The notes under the pieces: generated by a model
Databases searched by the model: none
What the model was told of the DNA's origin: nothing
Seen by the model: only the letters and a program-made list of their open reading frames with translations
In this document: piece after piece, positions 43,143 through 52,974 of the stretch
Layout: every line of letters starts with the position of its first letter
Numbering within the stretch: position 1 is the stretch's first letter
Source of the DNA: Caballeronia pedi
Lineage (GTDB): Bacteria > Pseudomonadota > Gammaproteobacteria > Burkholderiales > Burkholderiaceae
Direction of reading: 5' to 3'
NCBI RefSeq assembly: GCF_001544915.2
Contig: NZ_FCOE02000040.1
Location: 1-64,000, forward strand
DNA: 64,000 bases
Made by a program: the position numbers and the translations under genes

Positions 43143-45080
43143 TTATTTCGAAGGCTGTTCCGCGAGCGATTGAATCAGCGCTTCGAGCCGCGAGAAATTC
43201 ACCGGCTTGGTCAGATGATCGCGAAATCCTGCTTCGCGGCAACGGCGAATGTCCTCGTCCATGCCGTAACCCGTGATCGCGACCGAAGGCTTGTCGGGCT
43301 GCAAGGTCTGCCACGCCCGCGCAATATCCAGCCCACTGCCGTCCGGCAGGCCGATATCGCTCACGAGCAGATCGAACGGCCCGTCCTTGGCGCGCTCCAG
43401 CGCTTCTCCGACCGTTACGGCAACCGTCACGTCGTGGCCGAGCATTTCGAGCACTTCGGCCATCGCCGACGAAGTCTGCTCGTTGTCCTCCACCAGCAGC
43501 ACTTTCAGCGCGCATCCCTGCTCCGCGCGCGCGGCCTCGACGCGTGGCTCATCCGCGTGCGCGGGCTGCAATCTCGCGAGCGGCAGCGTGAGCGTAAAAC
43601 GCGCGCCCATATCGCGGCCCTCGCTATGGGCCGAGAGCGTGCCGCCATGTTTCTGCGCCAGCGTGCTGGCGATCGCGAGGCCGAGGCCCAGGCCGCCGAA
43701 CGAGCGCGTGATGGAATCGTCGGCCTGTTCGAACGCCGAGAAAATGCGCGGCAGCGCTTCCACACTGATGCCGATGCCGCTGTCCGTCACCGACACGGCG
43801 ATCGTCATCGGGTCCGGGTTCCACGTCCGCACGTCGATGCGCCCGCCCGCCGGCGTGAACTTCACCGCGTTCTTCATCAGGTTCCAGACGATCTGCTGCA
43901 GGCGAGCGGCATCGCCGAGCACGACGAATTGCGCCGCGTCGAAACGCGTGTCGAGCGTCAGGCCCTTCGCGCGCAGATCGGCCTCGGACATGTCGAGTGC
44001 GCTCGTCAGCAAGGTATCGAGCGCGACACTCGCGAAATTGAGCGACAGCTTGCCGCGCGCGATGCTCGTGAGGTCGAGCAGATCGTCGATCAGCCGCGCT
44101 TCGAGCTCGACGTTGCGGCGGATGAGATCGAGCGTCGGATGCGCCTCGCGCGGCAGCGAGTGCTTCATCTCCAGCAAACGCACGGCCGCGAGAATGGGCG
44201 TGAGCGGCGTGCGCAATTCATGCGACAGCACCGCCAGAAAATGGTCCTTCGCGCGGTTCGCCGATTCCGCCTGATCCTTGGCGAGGCGCAGCGCGTCGGC
44301 GGCCATGTGGGCATCGGTTGCGTCGCGCACGATCTTCGAAAAGCCGATCAGCTCGTCGTGCTCGCTGCGGATCGCGGTGGTCACGCCCGAGGCGAAAAAC
44401 GAATGGCCGTCCTTGCGCCAGAGCCAGCGGTCGTCGCTCGCGCTGCCTTCGCGCCGCGCCGTCGCGAGTTCGGCCTCGAACACGCCCGCTTCGCGGTCTT
44501 CCTGCGCATAGAAGATGCTGGCGGACTGGCCCAGCACGTCCTGCGCCGGAAAACCGAGAATCCGCTCGGACGCCGCGTTCCATGTGCGGATGCGCCCTTC
44601 CGGGTCGAGCGTGATGACGGCGTAGTCCTTCAGCGCATCGATGAGCAGGCGGAAGTGCGTCTCCGTCTCGCGCAACGCCCGCTCGACCGCGATGCGCTGC
44701 GCGCGCTCCGCGCTCTCGCGCATCGCGCGGCGCACGACGGCGGGCAGGCGTTGCAAACGCTGCTTCAGCACGTAGTCGGTCGCGCCGCGCTTGAGCATGT
44801 CGACGGCGTGCTCTTCGCCGAGCAGGCCCGACACGAAGATGAACGGCGTGTCCGGCGCGCGCTCGCTCGCGATCGTGAGCGCCTCGATGCCCGAAAACGT
44901 CGGCATCACGAAGTCGGCGAGGATCACGTCGAAACGCTTTTTCTCCAGCTCGGCGATGAAGGTCGCGGCGTCGTACACGATCGCGGCATCGACCGCGTAA
45001 TCCGCGCGCTCGAGTTGGGCGATGGTCAGCTCCGCATCGAGTGCGTTGTCTTCGACGAGAAGCAGATGCAGGGGCTGCAT
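43143..45080 (-). CDS. Hybrid histidine kinase: REC-PAS-HisKA-HATPase-REC
   Basis: This 645-residue soluble sensor has an N-terminal receiver domain with phospho-Asp D56 in ILADFVMP, then a PAS domain (about residues 140-260). The HisKA domain has the phosphorylated His in LSHELRTPL (about 285-300), followed by an HATPase domain with N-box NLMKNAVKF and G-boxes DSGIGIS and GGLGLGLAI. The C-terminal receiver has VSDIGLPDG. The absence of membrane segments suggests a cytoplasmic cue or a partner input. It is 74 bases downstream of the phytochrome-linked response regulator on the same strand, so it probably belongs to the same light-sensing chain; the N-terminal receiver could accept phosphate from the phytochrome. 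Confidence 0.85.
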   Translation of the reverse strand: MQPLHLLLVEDNALDAELTIAQLERADYAVDAAIVYDAATFIAELEKKRFDVILADFVMPTFSGIEALTIASERAPDTPFIFVSGLLGEEHAVDMLKRGATDYVLKQRLQRLPAVVRRAMRESAERAQRIAVERALRETETHFRLLIDALKDYAVITLDPEGRIRTWNAASERILGFPAQDVLGQSASIFYAQEDREAGVFEAELATARREGSASDDRWLWRKDGHSFFASGVTTAIRSEHDELIGFSKIVRDATDAHMAADALRLAKDQAESANRAKDHFLAVLSHELRTPLTPILAAVRLLEMKHSLPREAHPTLDLIRRNVELEARLIDDLLDLTSIARGKLSLNFASVALDTLLTSALDMSEADLRAKGLTLDTRFDAAQFVVLGDAARLQQIVWNLMKNAVKFTPAGGRIDVRTWNPDPMTIAVSVTDSGIGISVEALPRIFSAFEQADDSITRSFGGLGLGLAIASTLAQKHGGTLSAHSEGRDMGARFTLTLPLARLQPAHADEPRVEAARAEQGCALKVLLVEDNEQTSSAMAEVLEMLGHDVTVAVTVGEALERAKDGPFDLLVSDIGLPDGSGLDIARAWQTLQPDKPSVAITGYGMDEDIRRCREAGFRDHLTKPVNFSRLEALIQSLAEQPSK

Positions 45081-45154
45081 GATCTAGGCGTCCTCTTCGA
45101 AGGACGCTTGGGCGGGCATCGGACTGGGCGAGTTCGCGAACATGGGCGCAGCGG

Positions 45155-45619
45155 TCATTGCGCGGGCGGCGGGCGACGAAAACGCGTCGAGCCTGGCGGC
45201 GGTTCGTTGAGCACGGCCCAGAACACGCCGAGATCGCTGATCGCCTCGACGAACTCCGCGAATTCCACCGGCTTCACCACGTAGGCGTTGACGCCGAGTT
45301 CATAGCTGCGCACGAGATCCTGTTCTTCGCGCGAGGACGTGAGCATGACCACCGGAACACTCTTCAACGATGCATTCGAGCGGATCATGTCGAGGACTTC
45401 GAGACCGTCGATCTTCGGCAGTTTCAGGTCGAGCAGGATCACGGCCGGATTGCCGGGCGCGCGCTCCTTCCATTCGCCTTCGCAAGTGAGATAGTCGATG
45501 GCTTCCTGACCGTCGCGCGCCACGATCACTTCGTTCGCAAGCTGGCTCTTGCCGAGCGCGACAAGCGTGAGTTCGAGGTCGTTCGGATTGTCTTCGACGA
45601 GCAGTATCGGTTTAAGCAT
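45155..45619 (-). CDS. Single-domain response regulator (Rcp1-like)
   Basis: This 154-residue stand-alone receiver has the acid pocket in LLVEDNPND, the phospho-acceptor D64 in ILLDLKLPK, Thr in MLTSSRE and Lys in VVKPVEF. It matches the Rcp1-like regulators that pair with phytochromes. It has no output domain, so it must pass phosphate or bind a partner, most simply the hybrid kinase downstream. Its start lies inside the 3' end of the bphP gene (8-base overlap), which shows translational coupling. The C-terminus carries a Pro/Arg tail. Confidence 0.88.
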   Translation of the reverse strand: MLKPILLVEDNPNDLELTLVALGKSQLANEVIVARDGQEAIDYLTCEGEWKERAPGNPAVILLDLKLPKIDGLEVLDMIRSNASLKSVPVVMLTSSREEQDLVRSYELGVNAYVVKPVEFAEFVEAISDLGVFWAVLNEPPPGSTRFRRPPPAQ

Positions 45620-47969
45620 GGTCTCTTTTTGGCTTTGTGGCTGACGCCCCCGGCGTGACGCTGGCGCTGCGGAACACGACCGGCAGGGAAAAATAGAATA
45701 CCGCGCCCTCTCCCAGCCGCCCTTCCGCCCACGTGCGTCCATCGTGACGCTCGACGATGCGCCGCACGTTGGCGAGTCCGATGCCGGTGCCTTCGAACTC
45801 TTCCGCACGATGCAGCCGTTGAAACACGCCGAACAGCTTCGCGCCATATTTCATGTCGAAGCCGACGCCGTTGTCGCGCACGCCGATCACGTATTCATCG
45901 GCGCTTCGGGTAGCGAATATCTCGATTTTCGCCGATTCCCGCGTTCTCGTATATTTCACCGCATTCGAAACGAGGTTGCGCAGCGCGAGTTGCAGGAACG
46001 TGGCGTCGCCGGTCACGCGCGGCAACTCGCCGATCACCCATTCGATGCGCCGCTCCGAGCCTTCCGCCTCGAACTCCTGCACGACGCCGCGCACGAGCTG
46101 GCCGAGATCCACCGGCGCGGGCCTGAGCGCCGCGCGGCCCATCTGCGAGAAGGTCAGCAGATCATCGACGAGCGTGCCCGCGAAGCGCGCCGAATCCAGC
46201 ATGTTGTTCAGAAAGCGCCGGCTCTTGTCCGACATGCGCTCGCCTTCCTGCTCGCGCAGCAGATCGCCATAACCCGCGATATGGCGCAGCGGCGCGCGCA
46301 GGTCATGCGATACCGAATAAGAGAACGCTTCCAGTTCCTTGTTCGCGCGCGTGAGTTCGGTTGCGAGTTCAGCGCGTTCTTCGGCACGGCGCAGCACGAT
46401 GTTGAGCAACGCGCCACGCAATTCGCTGGCGATTTCGAGTTCGCCCTGACGCCACATCGCGGAATGTCCGCGCACCGTTTCGAGCCACGGCGAAAAGTTC
46501 GTGCGCGGCGCGCTCGCGCCATCGGCGTCTTCGATCTTGACCGGCTCGCCCGCCCATTTGATCGTCTGCATCAGTTCGGGCCGGAACCAGAGCAGGTAGT
46601 TGCGAAAGATCTGCGAGACCGGCACCGCGAGCACGCCGCAGGCCTTGTCCTGGTGCGCCTGCGCGGGCGGCCAGTCGCGCGCGAGCGAGTCTGTGGCCCA
46701 CACGCCGGAGGTGTGCTCCGCGAGCCAGTGCGTGAGCGCGCGCACGGTGTCCTCGTCGGGCGTCGAGCCGAGCAGCGTGACCCGGTCGTCGAACACGATC
46801 GCCGCGCCCGCCGAACGCGCGAAGCTCAATACGTCCTTCGGCACCGACTGCAAGCCGCCGACGAAGTTGTCGTGCTCGCCCATCGCCGAGATCAGGCGTC
46901 CCATCGTGCGGCGCAGCGCCGCCAGATACTCGCCTTCCTCGCGCTCTTCCTTCGCCTCGATCTGCAAGGACAGCATGTGTCCGAGATGCTCGACCGCCAC
47001 GCGCGTGCTGAACGGCACGATGCGCGCGTCGTGATCGTGGCAGGACACGAGTCCCCACAGCTTGCCGCGTACGATGATCGACACCGACATCGACGCATGC
47101 GTGCCCATGTTGCGCATGTATTCCAGATGCACGGGCGAGAAGCTGCGCAGCGTCGCGTAGGTGAGATCGGTCGGACGGTTCGTCGCGGGGTTCAGGTTCG
47201 GCACGAGACGCGCGGGCCGGTAGTTCACATCGGCGACGAGACGGATACGGTTCTTCAGATACAGCGCGCGCGCCTGGCGCGGAATGTCGGACGCGGGAAA
47301 GAACTGATGCAGGAACGACGCGTAACCTTCATCGCGGTCTTCCGCGAGCACATGACTGCGCCCTTCTTCGTCGAAGCTGTAGAGCATCACGCGGCCGAAG
47401 CCCGTGATCGCGCGCACTTCGCGCACCGCGAGTTCCGCGAGCGCCTGCACGCTCGCCGCGTCCTGAAGCCCGCGCGCGAACGTGCGCACGAGCGGATACA
47501 TCGATGCGAACGCGTCGCCCGTCGCGGCCGCGCCTTCCATCTCCACGATCAGCATGCCGTCATGACGATGCAGCGTGACGTCGAAGCGCGTCGCCGGCGC
47601 GACCTCGACCGCGCCGATGTAGAGCGGCGCGTCTTCGAGCGCGGACGTGGCCGCCGCCTGCGCGATGCGTTGCGCGCCCGCTTCGCCGAGCACGGCATCG
47701 AGCGAGGCGCCGAGCAACGCTTCGACGCTCGAATTGGTCAGCGACGCCAGGTTTTCGCTCGCCTGCACGATGCGAAGATGGTCGTCGAGCACGAGGAGAA
47801 AGCCATGCGGCTGGATGCCGCCGGGAACGTGGATCGGCTCGGCGTCGCAGTCCTTGCTCGCGACGCCCGAGCTGAGCGTGCGCCGGCGCGCTTCGGCATC
47901 GGGCGGACCTTGCGATGCTTCGTGCAAAGCCCGCGCGCCGATGGGTGGCTGGCTCGCGGATTCGCTCAT
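45612..47969 (-). CDS. bphP: Bacteriophytochrome histidine kinase
   Basis: This 785-residue red/far-red photoreceptor has a PAS domain with biliverdin-binding C41 just before EPIHVPGGIQPHG. The GAF domain has PASDIP (225-230) and conserved His281 and His291 in SPVHLEYMRNMGTHASMSV. The PHY domain has a tongue motif WFRPE near 461-465. The HisKA domain has H555 in YSVSHDLRAPLR, followed by an HATPase with DNGVGFD and GTGIGLA. It autophosphorylates in a light-dependent manner and should donate to the downstream receiver. The first gene, heme oxygenase, supplies biliverdin; the two overlap by four bases. All required chromophore residues are present. Confidence 0.93.
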   Translation of the reverse strand: MSESASQPPIGARALHEASQGPPDAEARRRTLSSGVASKDCDAEPIHVPGGIQPHGFLLVLDDHLRIVQASENLASLTNSSVEALLGASLDAVLGEAGAQRIAQAAATSALEDAPLYIGAVEVAPATRFDVTLHRHDGMLIVEMEGAAATGDAFASMYPLVRTFARGLQDAASVQALAELAVREVRAITGFGRVMLYSFDEEGRSHVLAEDRDEGYASFLHQFFPASDIPRQARALYLKNRIRLVADVNYRPARLVPNLNPATNRPTDLTYATLRSFSPVHLEYMRNMGTHASMSVSIIVRGKLWGLVSCHDHDARIVPFSTRVAVEHLGHMLSLQIEAKEEREEGEYLAALRRTMGRLISAMGEHDNFVGGLQSVPKDVLSFARSAGAAIVFDDRVTLLGSTPDEDTVRALTHWLAEHTSGVWATDSLARDWPPAQAHQDKACGVLAVPVSQIFRNYLLWFRPELMQTIKWAGEPVKIEDADGASAPRTNFSPWLETVRGHSAMWRQGELEIASELRGALLNIVLRRAEERAELATELTRANKELEAFSYSVSHDLRAPLRHIAGYGDLLREQEGERMSDKSRRFLNNMLDSARFAGTLVDDLLTFSQMGRAALRPAPVDLGQLVRGVVQEFEAEGSERRIEWVIGELPRVTGDATFLQLALRNLVSNAVKYTRTRESAKIEIFATRSADEYVIGVRDNGVGFDMKYGAKLFGVFQRLHRAEEFEGTGIGLANVRRIVERHDGRTWAEGRLGEGAVFYFSLPVVFRSASVTPGASATKPKRDHA

Positions 47970-48595
47970 GTAGCCGCTCCCTGCACCGGTTGCGATGTCG
48001 CGAGATCGGCGGCTTCAGGGCACAGCCACGCGTGCAGGCTTTCGAACGTCGCGATGGCTGCTTTCACCGCATCGTCATGATGAAGCGGCGGCACCGATGC
48101 CGCCGCGGTCTCGCGAAACGCGTTCCACATGCTGCCCGTGCGCGGGCCATAACCATCGAAATAGGCATTGCCGATACCGGGCGTCAGATCGAGACGCTGC
48201 GCCACGTGCGGCGCGATGAAGCGTCCGCCGAGCGTGCTGCCTTCCATCACGTACATCGAGCCGAACGCTTCGGCGACGTTATGCATGCGCGGCAGGTCGT
48301 TGCGCGGATCGGCCTGCTGCACGCAATCGCCCGTCCGCTGTTCGCCAGTCAGCGCGGCGAGATCGGCGGCGAGGAGCGGCGCCTTGCGGCGCGCATCGAA
48401 GAAGCCTTTCAGTGCTGCGGGCATGCACGCGCCCGCCGCGTCTTCCCAGGGCGCGACGTAGCCTTGAAAGCGTTCGAGCAGCGCGATGTACTCGTCGCGC
48501 TGCAGATCGTCGCGCATCAGGTCGAGCGCATTCTCCAGCCGCGCGTGACACGCGGCGGTTTCATTCTTCAAACGCGACAGAAGGTCGAGTGGCAT
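47966..48595 (-). CDS. bphO: Biliverdin-producing heme oxygenase
   Basis: This 209-residue heme oxygenase has the proximal heme-ligand His H17 in ACHARLENAL and the distal-helix sequence MYVMEGSTLGGRFI (about residues 115-128). It opens heme to biliverdin, the chromophore for the phytochrome encoded by the overlapping next gene. The start at 48595 (MPLDLLSRLKNET) is the natural N-terminus; an ATG at 48688 would add an unrelated extension. The ribosome site is weak (CGGAA). Confidence 0.92.
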   Translation of the reverse strand: MPLDLLSRLKNETAACHARLENALDLMRDDLQRDEYIALLERFQGYVAPWEDAAGACMPAALKGFFDARRKAPLLAADLAALTGEQRTGDCVQQADPRNDLPRMHNVAEAFGSMYVMEGSTLGGRFIAPHVAQRLDLTPGIGNAYFDGYGPRTGSMWNAFRETAAASVPPLHHDDAVKAAIATFESLHAWLCPEAADLATSQPVQGAAT

Positions 48596-48788
48596 GTTCC
48601 GTTGTATTGGCTTCGGGCCGCGAGGCGGGCAAAGGACGCGGGCATCGGAAGCGCTTACCGGTTCGCGTGCGTCGTGCAGCGCGTGCATCGGTAGAAAAAA
48701 CGCGGCAAACGTTGATCCCCGGACCGCTCATGAATCAACGACTCATTCTACGCAAGCGGCCCGCGCGCTGCTATTTTCACCGTTCGGT

Positions 48789-49040
48789 TCACCGCTTCAC
48801 CGGTTCAGCGTCGTCGCCTTCGCCTTGCCCCGGAGGAAATCCTCGTAACGGCTTGTCGGTATCCACGAGACCGCGCTCGATATCCTCATGCGCCTGCTTG
48901 CCGACATCGCGCGCTTCATGTTCCCGCTGCGATTCGACGTTCTGATCCGCCTCGTGCGGCAGCGGCGCGTTCGAGGCATCGTCGTGCTGCTTTCCCGCGC
49001 GCTCGGGCGCGCTCTTCGGACTGGTGCTGGCCTGCTTCAT
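48789..49040 (-). CDS. Small hydrophilic hypothetical protein
   Basis: This 83-residue, highly charged protein contains no hydrophobic segment. It is rich in Glu, Asp, Lys, Gln and His and is likely disordered. GGGAGA precedes the start at good spacing, so the gene is plausible. It follows ligD by 40 bases on the same strand and could be the third gene of the end-joining operon, but its role is unknown. It could also be a general stress protein of the hydrophilic, desiccation-linked type; that is only an impression from composition. Confidence 0.6.
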   Translation of the reverse strand: MKQASTSPKSAPERAGKQHDDASNAPLPHEADQNVESQREHEARDVGKQAHEDIERGLVDTDKPLRGFPPGQGEGDDAEPVKR

Positions 49041-49080
49041 GATCGTCTCCCTGTGTGAATTGCGTGACCTGTGTGACCGC

Positions 49081-51783
49081 TCACTTGCGCGAGCCGTTCA
49101 TGCCGAGCCGCTTCTTCATCGCCGCCGTGAGCCGTTGACGCGCCTTGTCGTAGCCCGTCCACGGATCGCGCTTCAATGCGTCGAGCCGCTCGCCCACGTT
49201 GCCGATATGCCATTGATCGCCGCTTTTCACGTCGTCGAGTTCGTCCCACGAGATCGGCATCGATGCGCCGAGCCCCGGACGCGCACGCAGCGAAAACGCC
49301 GCAACCGTGCTCGACCCGCGGTTGTTGCGCAGATAGTCGACGAAGATCTTGCCCTTGCGGTTCTGCATGCCCATCTTTGCGGAGAAGAGCTTGGGCAGCG
49401 TGCTCGCCATGTGCTGCGCGACCGCCTGCGAGAAGTCCTTCATGTCGTCCCAACCCGCCTGCTTCGCGAGCGGCACGACCACATGAAAGCCCTTGCCGCC
49501 GCTCGTCTTGCAGAACGACGTGAGGCCCAGTTCGGCGAGCAGTTCCTTCGTGAGCTTCGCCGCTTCGAGCATGCGTTCCCAGCCGACGCCCTCGCCCGGA
49601 TCGAGATCGAACACCATGCGATCCGGCTTCTCGATGTTCGACGCCACCGCGTTCCACGTATGCAATTCGATCGTGCCCATCTGCGCGGTGCCGACGAGCG
49701 CCTGCGCCGATTCGATCGTCAGCAGCGCGGGATGTCCCGGATCGATATCGGGATGCTGCTTGATGTGCGGAATCGCGAGCTTCGCGCTGTGCTTCTGAAA
49801 GAACAGCTCGCCGCCGATATCTTCCGGCGCGCGCACGAGCGACACCGGCCGGTCTTTCAGATGCGGCAGCATCCACTCTGCGACCGACGCGTAATATTCG
49901 ACGACATCGAGTTTGGAGCAGCCTGACGATTTGTCGACCACACGCTCAGGATGACTGATCTTCACGCCTTCGACTTCCGCCGAAGCCGCCTTCTTCGCAG
50001 CCGCCTTCTTCGCCGTGGTCTTCGACGCCACCTTCTTCGCCGATGCCGGCACTTCCTTCACGATCTGACGCGCGGGTTTATCGTCGCGCAGACTGACGAA
50101 CGAGGCTTGTCGCACGATGCGCTCCTTGGTCCATTCCGCGAAATTGCACTCGGCCACGAGTTCGGGCCTGACCCAATGCACGGGCGTGCGGCTGCGTTCC
50201 TGCGGTTCGCTCGCAAACGGCATGCGTTGCGTCTCACGGCGGTCGAGTTCCTTCTTCACCGCGACGAGCGTCGCGTGGTCGAAACCACTGCCCACGCGTC
50301 CCGCGTACTGCAGCTTGCCGTGCGCGTCGTAGACGCCGAGCAGCAGCGCGCCGAATTGCGCGCGGCTGCCCGCCGGCTCCGAATAGCCGCCGATCACGAA
50401 CTCCTGGCGGCGCCTGCACTTGAGCTTGATCCACGCCTTGCTGCGCCCCGACACATAGGTACTGTCGATACGCTTGCCGATGATCCCTTCCAGCGCCATG
50501 TCGCAGGCGCTCTTGAGCAACGCCTCGGCGTGAAAGGCGAAGTCCTGCGAATAGCGCAGCACCGGATCGTCGACGGGTTCGATGAGCGCCTTCAGGATCG
50601 CGCGACGTTGCACGAGCGGCACATGGCGCAGGTCGTAGCCGTTCAGATACGGCACGTCGAAGAAATACACGACGATGTCCTGCGGCCGTCCCGCGTCGAA
50701 TGCGTTCTGCAGCGCCTGAAAATCGGGCAGGCCGCGATGGTCGAGCACCACGGCTTCGCCGTCGAGCCAGCCGCTTTCGATGTCGAGCCGCTCCAGCGCC
50801 TTCACCTGCTTCGAAAACTTCGCGGTCCAGTCATTGCCGTTGCGCGTAAGAATGCGAATCGCGCGCTTGCCCTTGATCGTTTCGATGCGCACGAGCACGC
50901 GATACCCGTCGAACTTGATTTCGTAGGCCCAGTCGTTGCCAGGCGGCGCGGTATCGACGAGCGTCGCGAGCTGCGGCTCGAACGTCGCGGGCAGCTTCGC
51001 CTTGCGCGCGCCTTCGATCGCCGGTTCATGCGACAAGGTGCGCAACGACTCGGCGCTCCGATTCGCGACGATGTCCGGATGCGCGTGTCCATTGCCTGTC
51101 GTGCTGACCGTCTTGCGCGCTGGCGCTTTTTTCGCGCTTGCCTTGCGCTCGGTCCGCCCGCGCACGGCACCGCTCTTGTCGCGCGCGCCGAGCGATGTCG
51201 ACAGCACGCTGCCCGGTTTCTTCAAGAGGATGTCGTATTCGGTCTCGGGCCGCGCGTCGTCGTCGCGTTCCTTGATGAGCAACCACTGCTCCTTGTCGCC
51301 GCTGCCGCGCATGTGGCTCTTCACGAGCGTCCAGCCGCCATGCAGCTTTTCGCCGTCGAGCGTGAACTTGAGCTTGCCTTTCTCGTACTCGCGCGCGGCC
51401 TCGTCGACGCTGCCCGACTGCGGCGCCCACGTCCCGCGATCCCACACGATGACGCTGCCCGCGCCGTAGTTGCCTTCGGGAATCTCGCCCTCGAACGAAC
51501 CGTAATCCAGCGGATGATCCTCGACATGAACCGCAAGCCGCTTCACCGATGGATCGAGGCTCGGGCCTTTCGGCACCGCCCATGATTTGAGCGTGCCATC
51601 GAGTTCGAGACGGAAGTCGTAATGCAGGCGGCGCGCGTCGTGTTCCTGGATCACGAACGACAACGCGCGCTGCGCGGACTTCTTCACGCGCGCGCTGCGC
51701 TTCGCGGCAGCGCCGGACGGTTCCGGCGTCTTGTCGAAGCTGCGTTTGCGCTGATAGGTTTCGAGTTTCTCAGCCATCGCCAT
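49081..51783 (-). CDS. ligD: ATP-dependent DNA ligase D (end joining), PE-LIG-POL order
   Basis: This 900-residue multidomain enzyme of bacterial non-homologous end joining has an N-terminal 3'-phosphoesterase domain (about residues 40-190; HDARRLHYDFRLE and HPLDYGSFEGEIPEGNYG). The ATP-dependent ligase domain has the active-site Lys near residue 289 in YEIKFDGYR. A Lys/Ala-rich linker (about 575-600) follows, and then the primase-like polymerase domain with SHPERVVDK and FDLDPGEGVGW. It is cytosolic and works with Ku, encoded 21 bases upstream. The start could be 51783 or 51777 (MAMAEK). Confidence 0.93.
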   Translation of the reverse strand: MAMAEKLETYQRKRSFDKTPEPSGAAAKRSARVKKSAQRALSFVIQEHDARRLHYDFRLELDGTLKSWAVPKGPSLDPSVKRLAVHVEDHPLDYGSFEGEIPEGNYGAGSVIVWDRGTWAPQSGSVDEAAREYEKGKLKFTLDGEKLHGGWTLVKSHMRGSGDKEQWLLIKERDDDARPETEYDILLKKPGSVLSTSLGARDKSGAVRGRTERKASAKKAPARKTVSTTGNGHAHPDIVANRSAESLRTLSHEPAIEGARKAKLPATFEPQLATLVDTAPPGNDWAYEIKFDGYRVLVRIETIKGKRAIRILTRNGNDWTAKFSKQVKALERLDIESGWLDGEAVVLDHRGLPDFQALQNAFDAGRPQDIVVYFFDVPYLNGYDLRHVPLVQRRAILKALIEPVDDPVLRYSQDFAFHAEALLKSACDMALEGIIGKRIDSTYVSGRSKAWIKLKCRRRQEFVIGGYSEPAGSRAQFGALLLGVYDAHGKLQYAGRVGSGFDHATLVAVKKELDRRETQRMPFASEPQERSRTPVHWVRPELVAECNFAEWTKERIVRQASFVSLRDDKPARQIVKEVPASAKKVASKTTAKKAAAKKAASAEVEGVKISHPERVVDKSSGCSKLDVVEYYASVAEWMLPHLKDRPVSLVRAPEDIGGELFFQKHSAKLAIPHIKQHPDIDPGHPALLTIESAQALVGTAQMGTIELHTWNAVASNIEKPDRMVFDLDPGEGVGWERMLEAAKLTKELLAELGLTSFCKTSGGKGFHVVVPLAKQAGWDDMKDFSQAVAQHMASTLPKLFSAKMGMQNRKGKIFVDYLRNNRGSSTVAAFSLRARPGLGASMPISWDELDDVKSGDQWHIGNVGERLDALKRDPWTGYDKARQRLTAAMKKRLGMNGSRK

Positions 51784-51803
51784 ATAGCCGTGATGTCAGA
51801 CGC

Positions 51804-52700
51804 TCATGCGCGCTTGCGGCGTGCGGCCGCCTTGCGCGCCGGGCGCGCGGGCGCTTCGTCCTCTTCCTTCGACTGCGCGGCCTTGCCAGCGCGCTTCGCC
51901 GTGCCGCCCGTCTTCAGACTGCGCTTGAGCAGTTCCGAAAGATCGAGAATTTCGGCGGACGGCTTGCGCTCGCCGCCTTCTTCGATCTTCGTCACTTCGG
52001 CGACCTTGCCATCCTTCACCTTCTTCTCGACGAGCGCCATGATGTCGTCCCGGAAGGTGTCGTGATATTTGGCGGGGTCCCAGGTGTCGCTCATGTCTTC
52101 GATGAGACGCTTCGCCATTCCCAGCTCTTTCGGCGTGACGCCGGCCTTCTTGGTGTCCTCGTCGGGAAACTTGAATTCGCTGAAGTCGCGTACTTCGTCG
52201 CCCCAGCGCAACGTGTTGAGCGCGAGCGCGGGACCGACGGGAATCAGCGCCGCCAGATGCTGCTTGTTGTGCAGCACGACGCTGGCAATGCCGACCTTGC
52301 CCGTATCCTTCAGCGCGTCGCGCAACAACGCGTAGACCTTCTCGCCCTTGCGATCCGGCGCAAGGTAATAAGGCGTGTCGAGCGACAGGAACGAGATTTC
52401 GGGCGCGTCGACGAAAGCGAGAATGTCGACCGTCTGCGTCGATTCGGGATTGGCCGCGCGAATCTCGGCGTCGGACATCACCACGTACTTGCCCTTCTCG
52501 TATTCGAAGCCGCGCACGATGTTCTCGCGCGTGACCTCCTTGCCCGTGCTCTTGTTGATCTGCTTGTAGCCGATCGGGTCCATCGAGCGCTTGTCGAGCA
52601 GATTGAAGCCGACCTTCTCCGACTGCGTCGCCGGATAGAGTTGCACGGGCACGTGGACCAGCCCGAAGCTGATCGCGCCTTTCCAGATCATGTGCGGCAT
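51804..52700 (-). CDS. ku: Ku protein of bacterial non-homologous end joining
   Basis: This 298-residue protein has the Ku beta-barrel core (IWKGAISFGLVHVPVQLYPA at the N-terminus and VGIASVVLHNKQHLAALIP in the middle). The Lys/Arg/Ala-rich C-terminal tail (ARPARKAAARRKRA) is thought to help DNA binding and LigD contact. It binds broken double-strand DNA ends as a homodimer and recruits LigD. The start at 52700 (MPHMIWKG) is the normal Ku N-terminus; an upstream ATG at 52850 adds an improbable extension. ku and ligD form one operon. Confidence 0.93.
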   Translation of the reverse strand: MPHMIWKGAISFGLVHVPVQLYPATQSEKVGFNLLDKRSMDPIGYKQINKSTGKEVTRENIVRGFEYEKGKYVVMSDAEIRAANPESTQTVDILAFVDAPEISFLSLDTPYYLAPDRKGEKVYALLRDALKDTGKVGIASVVLHNKQHLAALIPVGPALALNTLRWGDEVRDFSEFKFPDEDTKKAGVTPKELGMAKRLIEDMSDTWDPAKYHDTFRDDIMALVEKKVKDGKVAEVTKIEEGGERKPSAEILDLSELLKRSLKTGGTAKRAGKAAQSKEEDEAPARPARKAAARRKRA

Positions 52701-52935
52701 CGCGGCACCTTCGAAGCGTTGTTTGCGCGCATGCGGTTGCGGCGCGGTATCGGAGGGAATCGCACGAAGCGTGCCAAGCGTGATTGGACGTGGCCATGCG
52801 CGCCGCGTCTGAAGACACGCGCGGATGTCTGGCAAGACGTGGCCACACATCTGTAAGCTTTACTGACGAGACGTGGCACGGTAGCCGAATTAAAGGCGCT
52901 CGCGAAAAAAGACGGTTAGTTGCGAACGAAGCTTC

Positions 52936-52965
52936 GAAAAAACGCGCCGGAATAAACCGGCGCGT
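52936..52965 (-). terminator. Rho-independent terminator after the secreted-protein gene
   Basis: On the minus strand ACGCGCCGG pairs with CCGGCGCGT around TTTATT (52942-52965), followed by T residues to about 52936. It lies ten bases beyond the stop at 52975. In the other direction it would be a weak terminator. Confidence 0.85.
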
Positions 52966-52974
52966 CTCTGACGC

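Noticed and set aside
43170..48080. Long plus-strand frames opposite the hybrid kinase and phytochrome
   Set aside because: They are shadows of clear genes, with biased composition and no recognisable domains.
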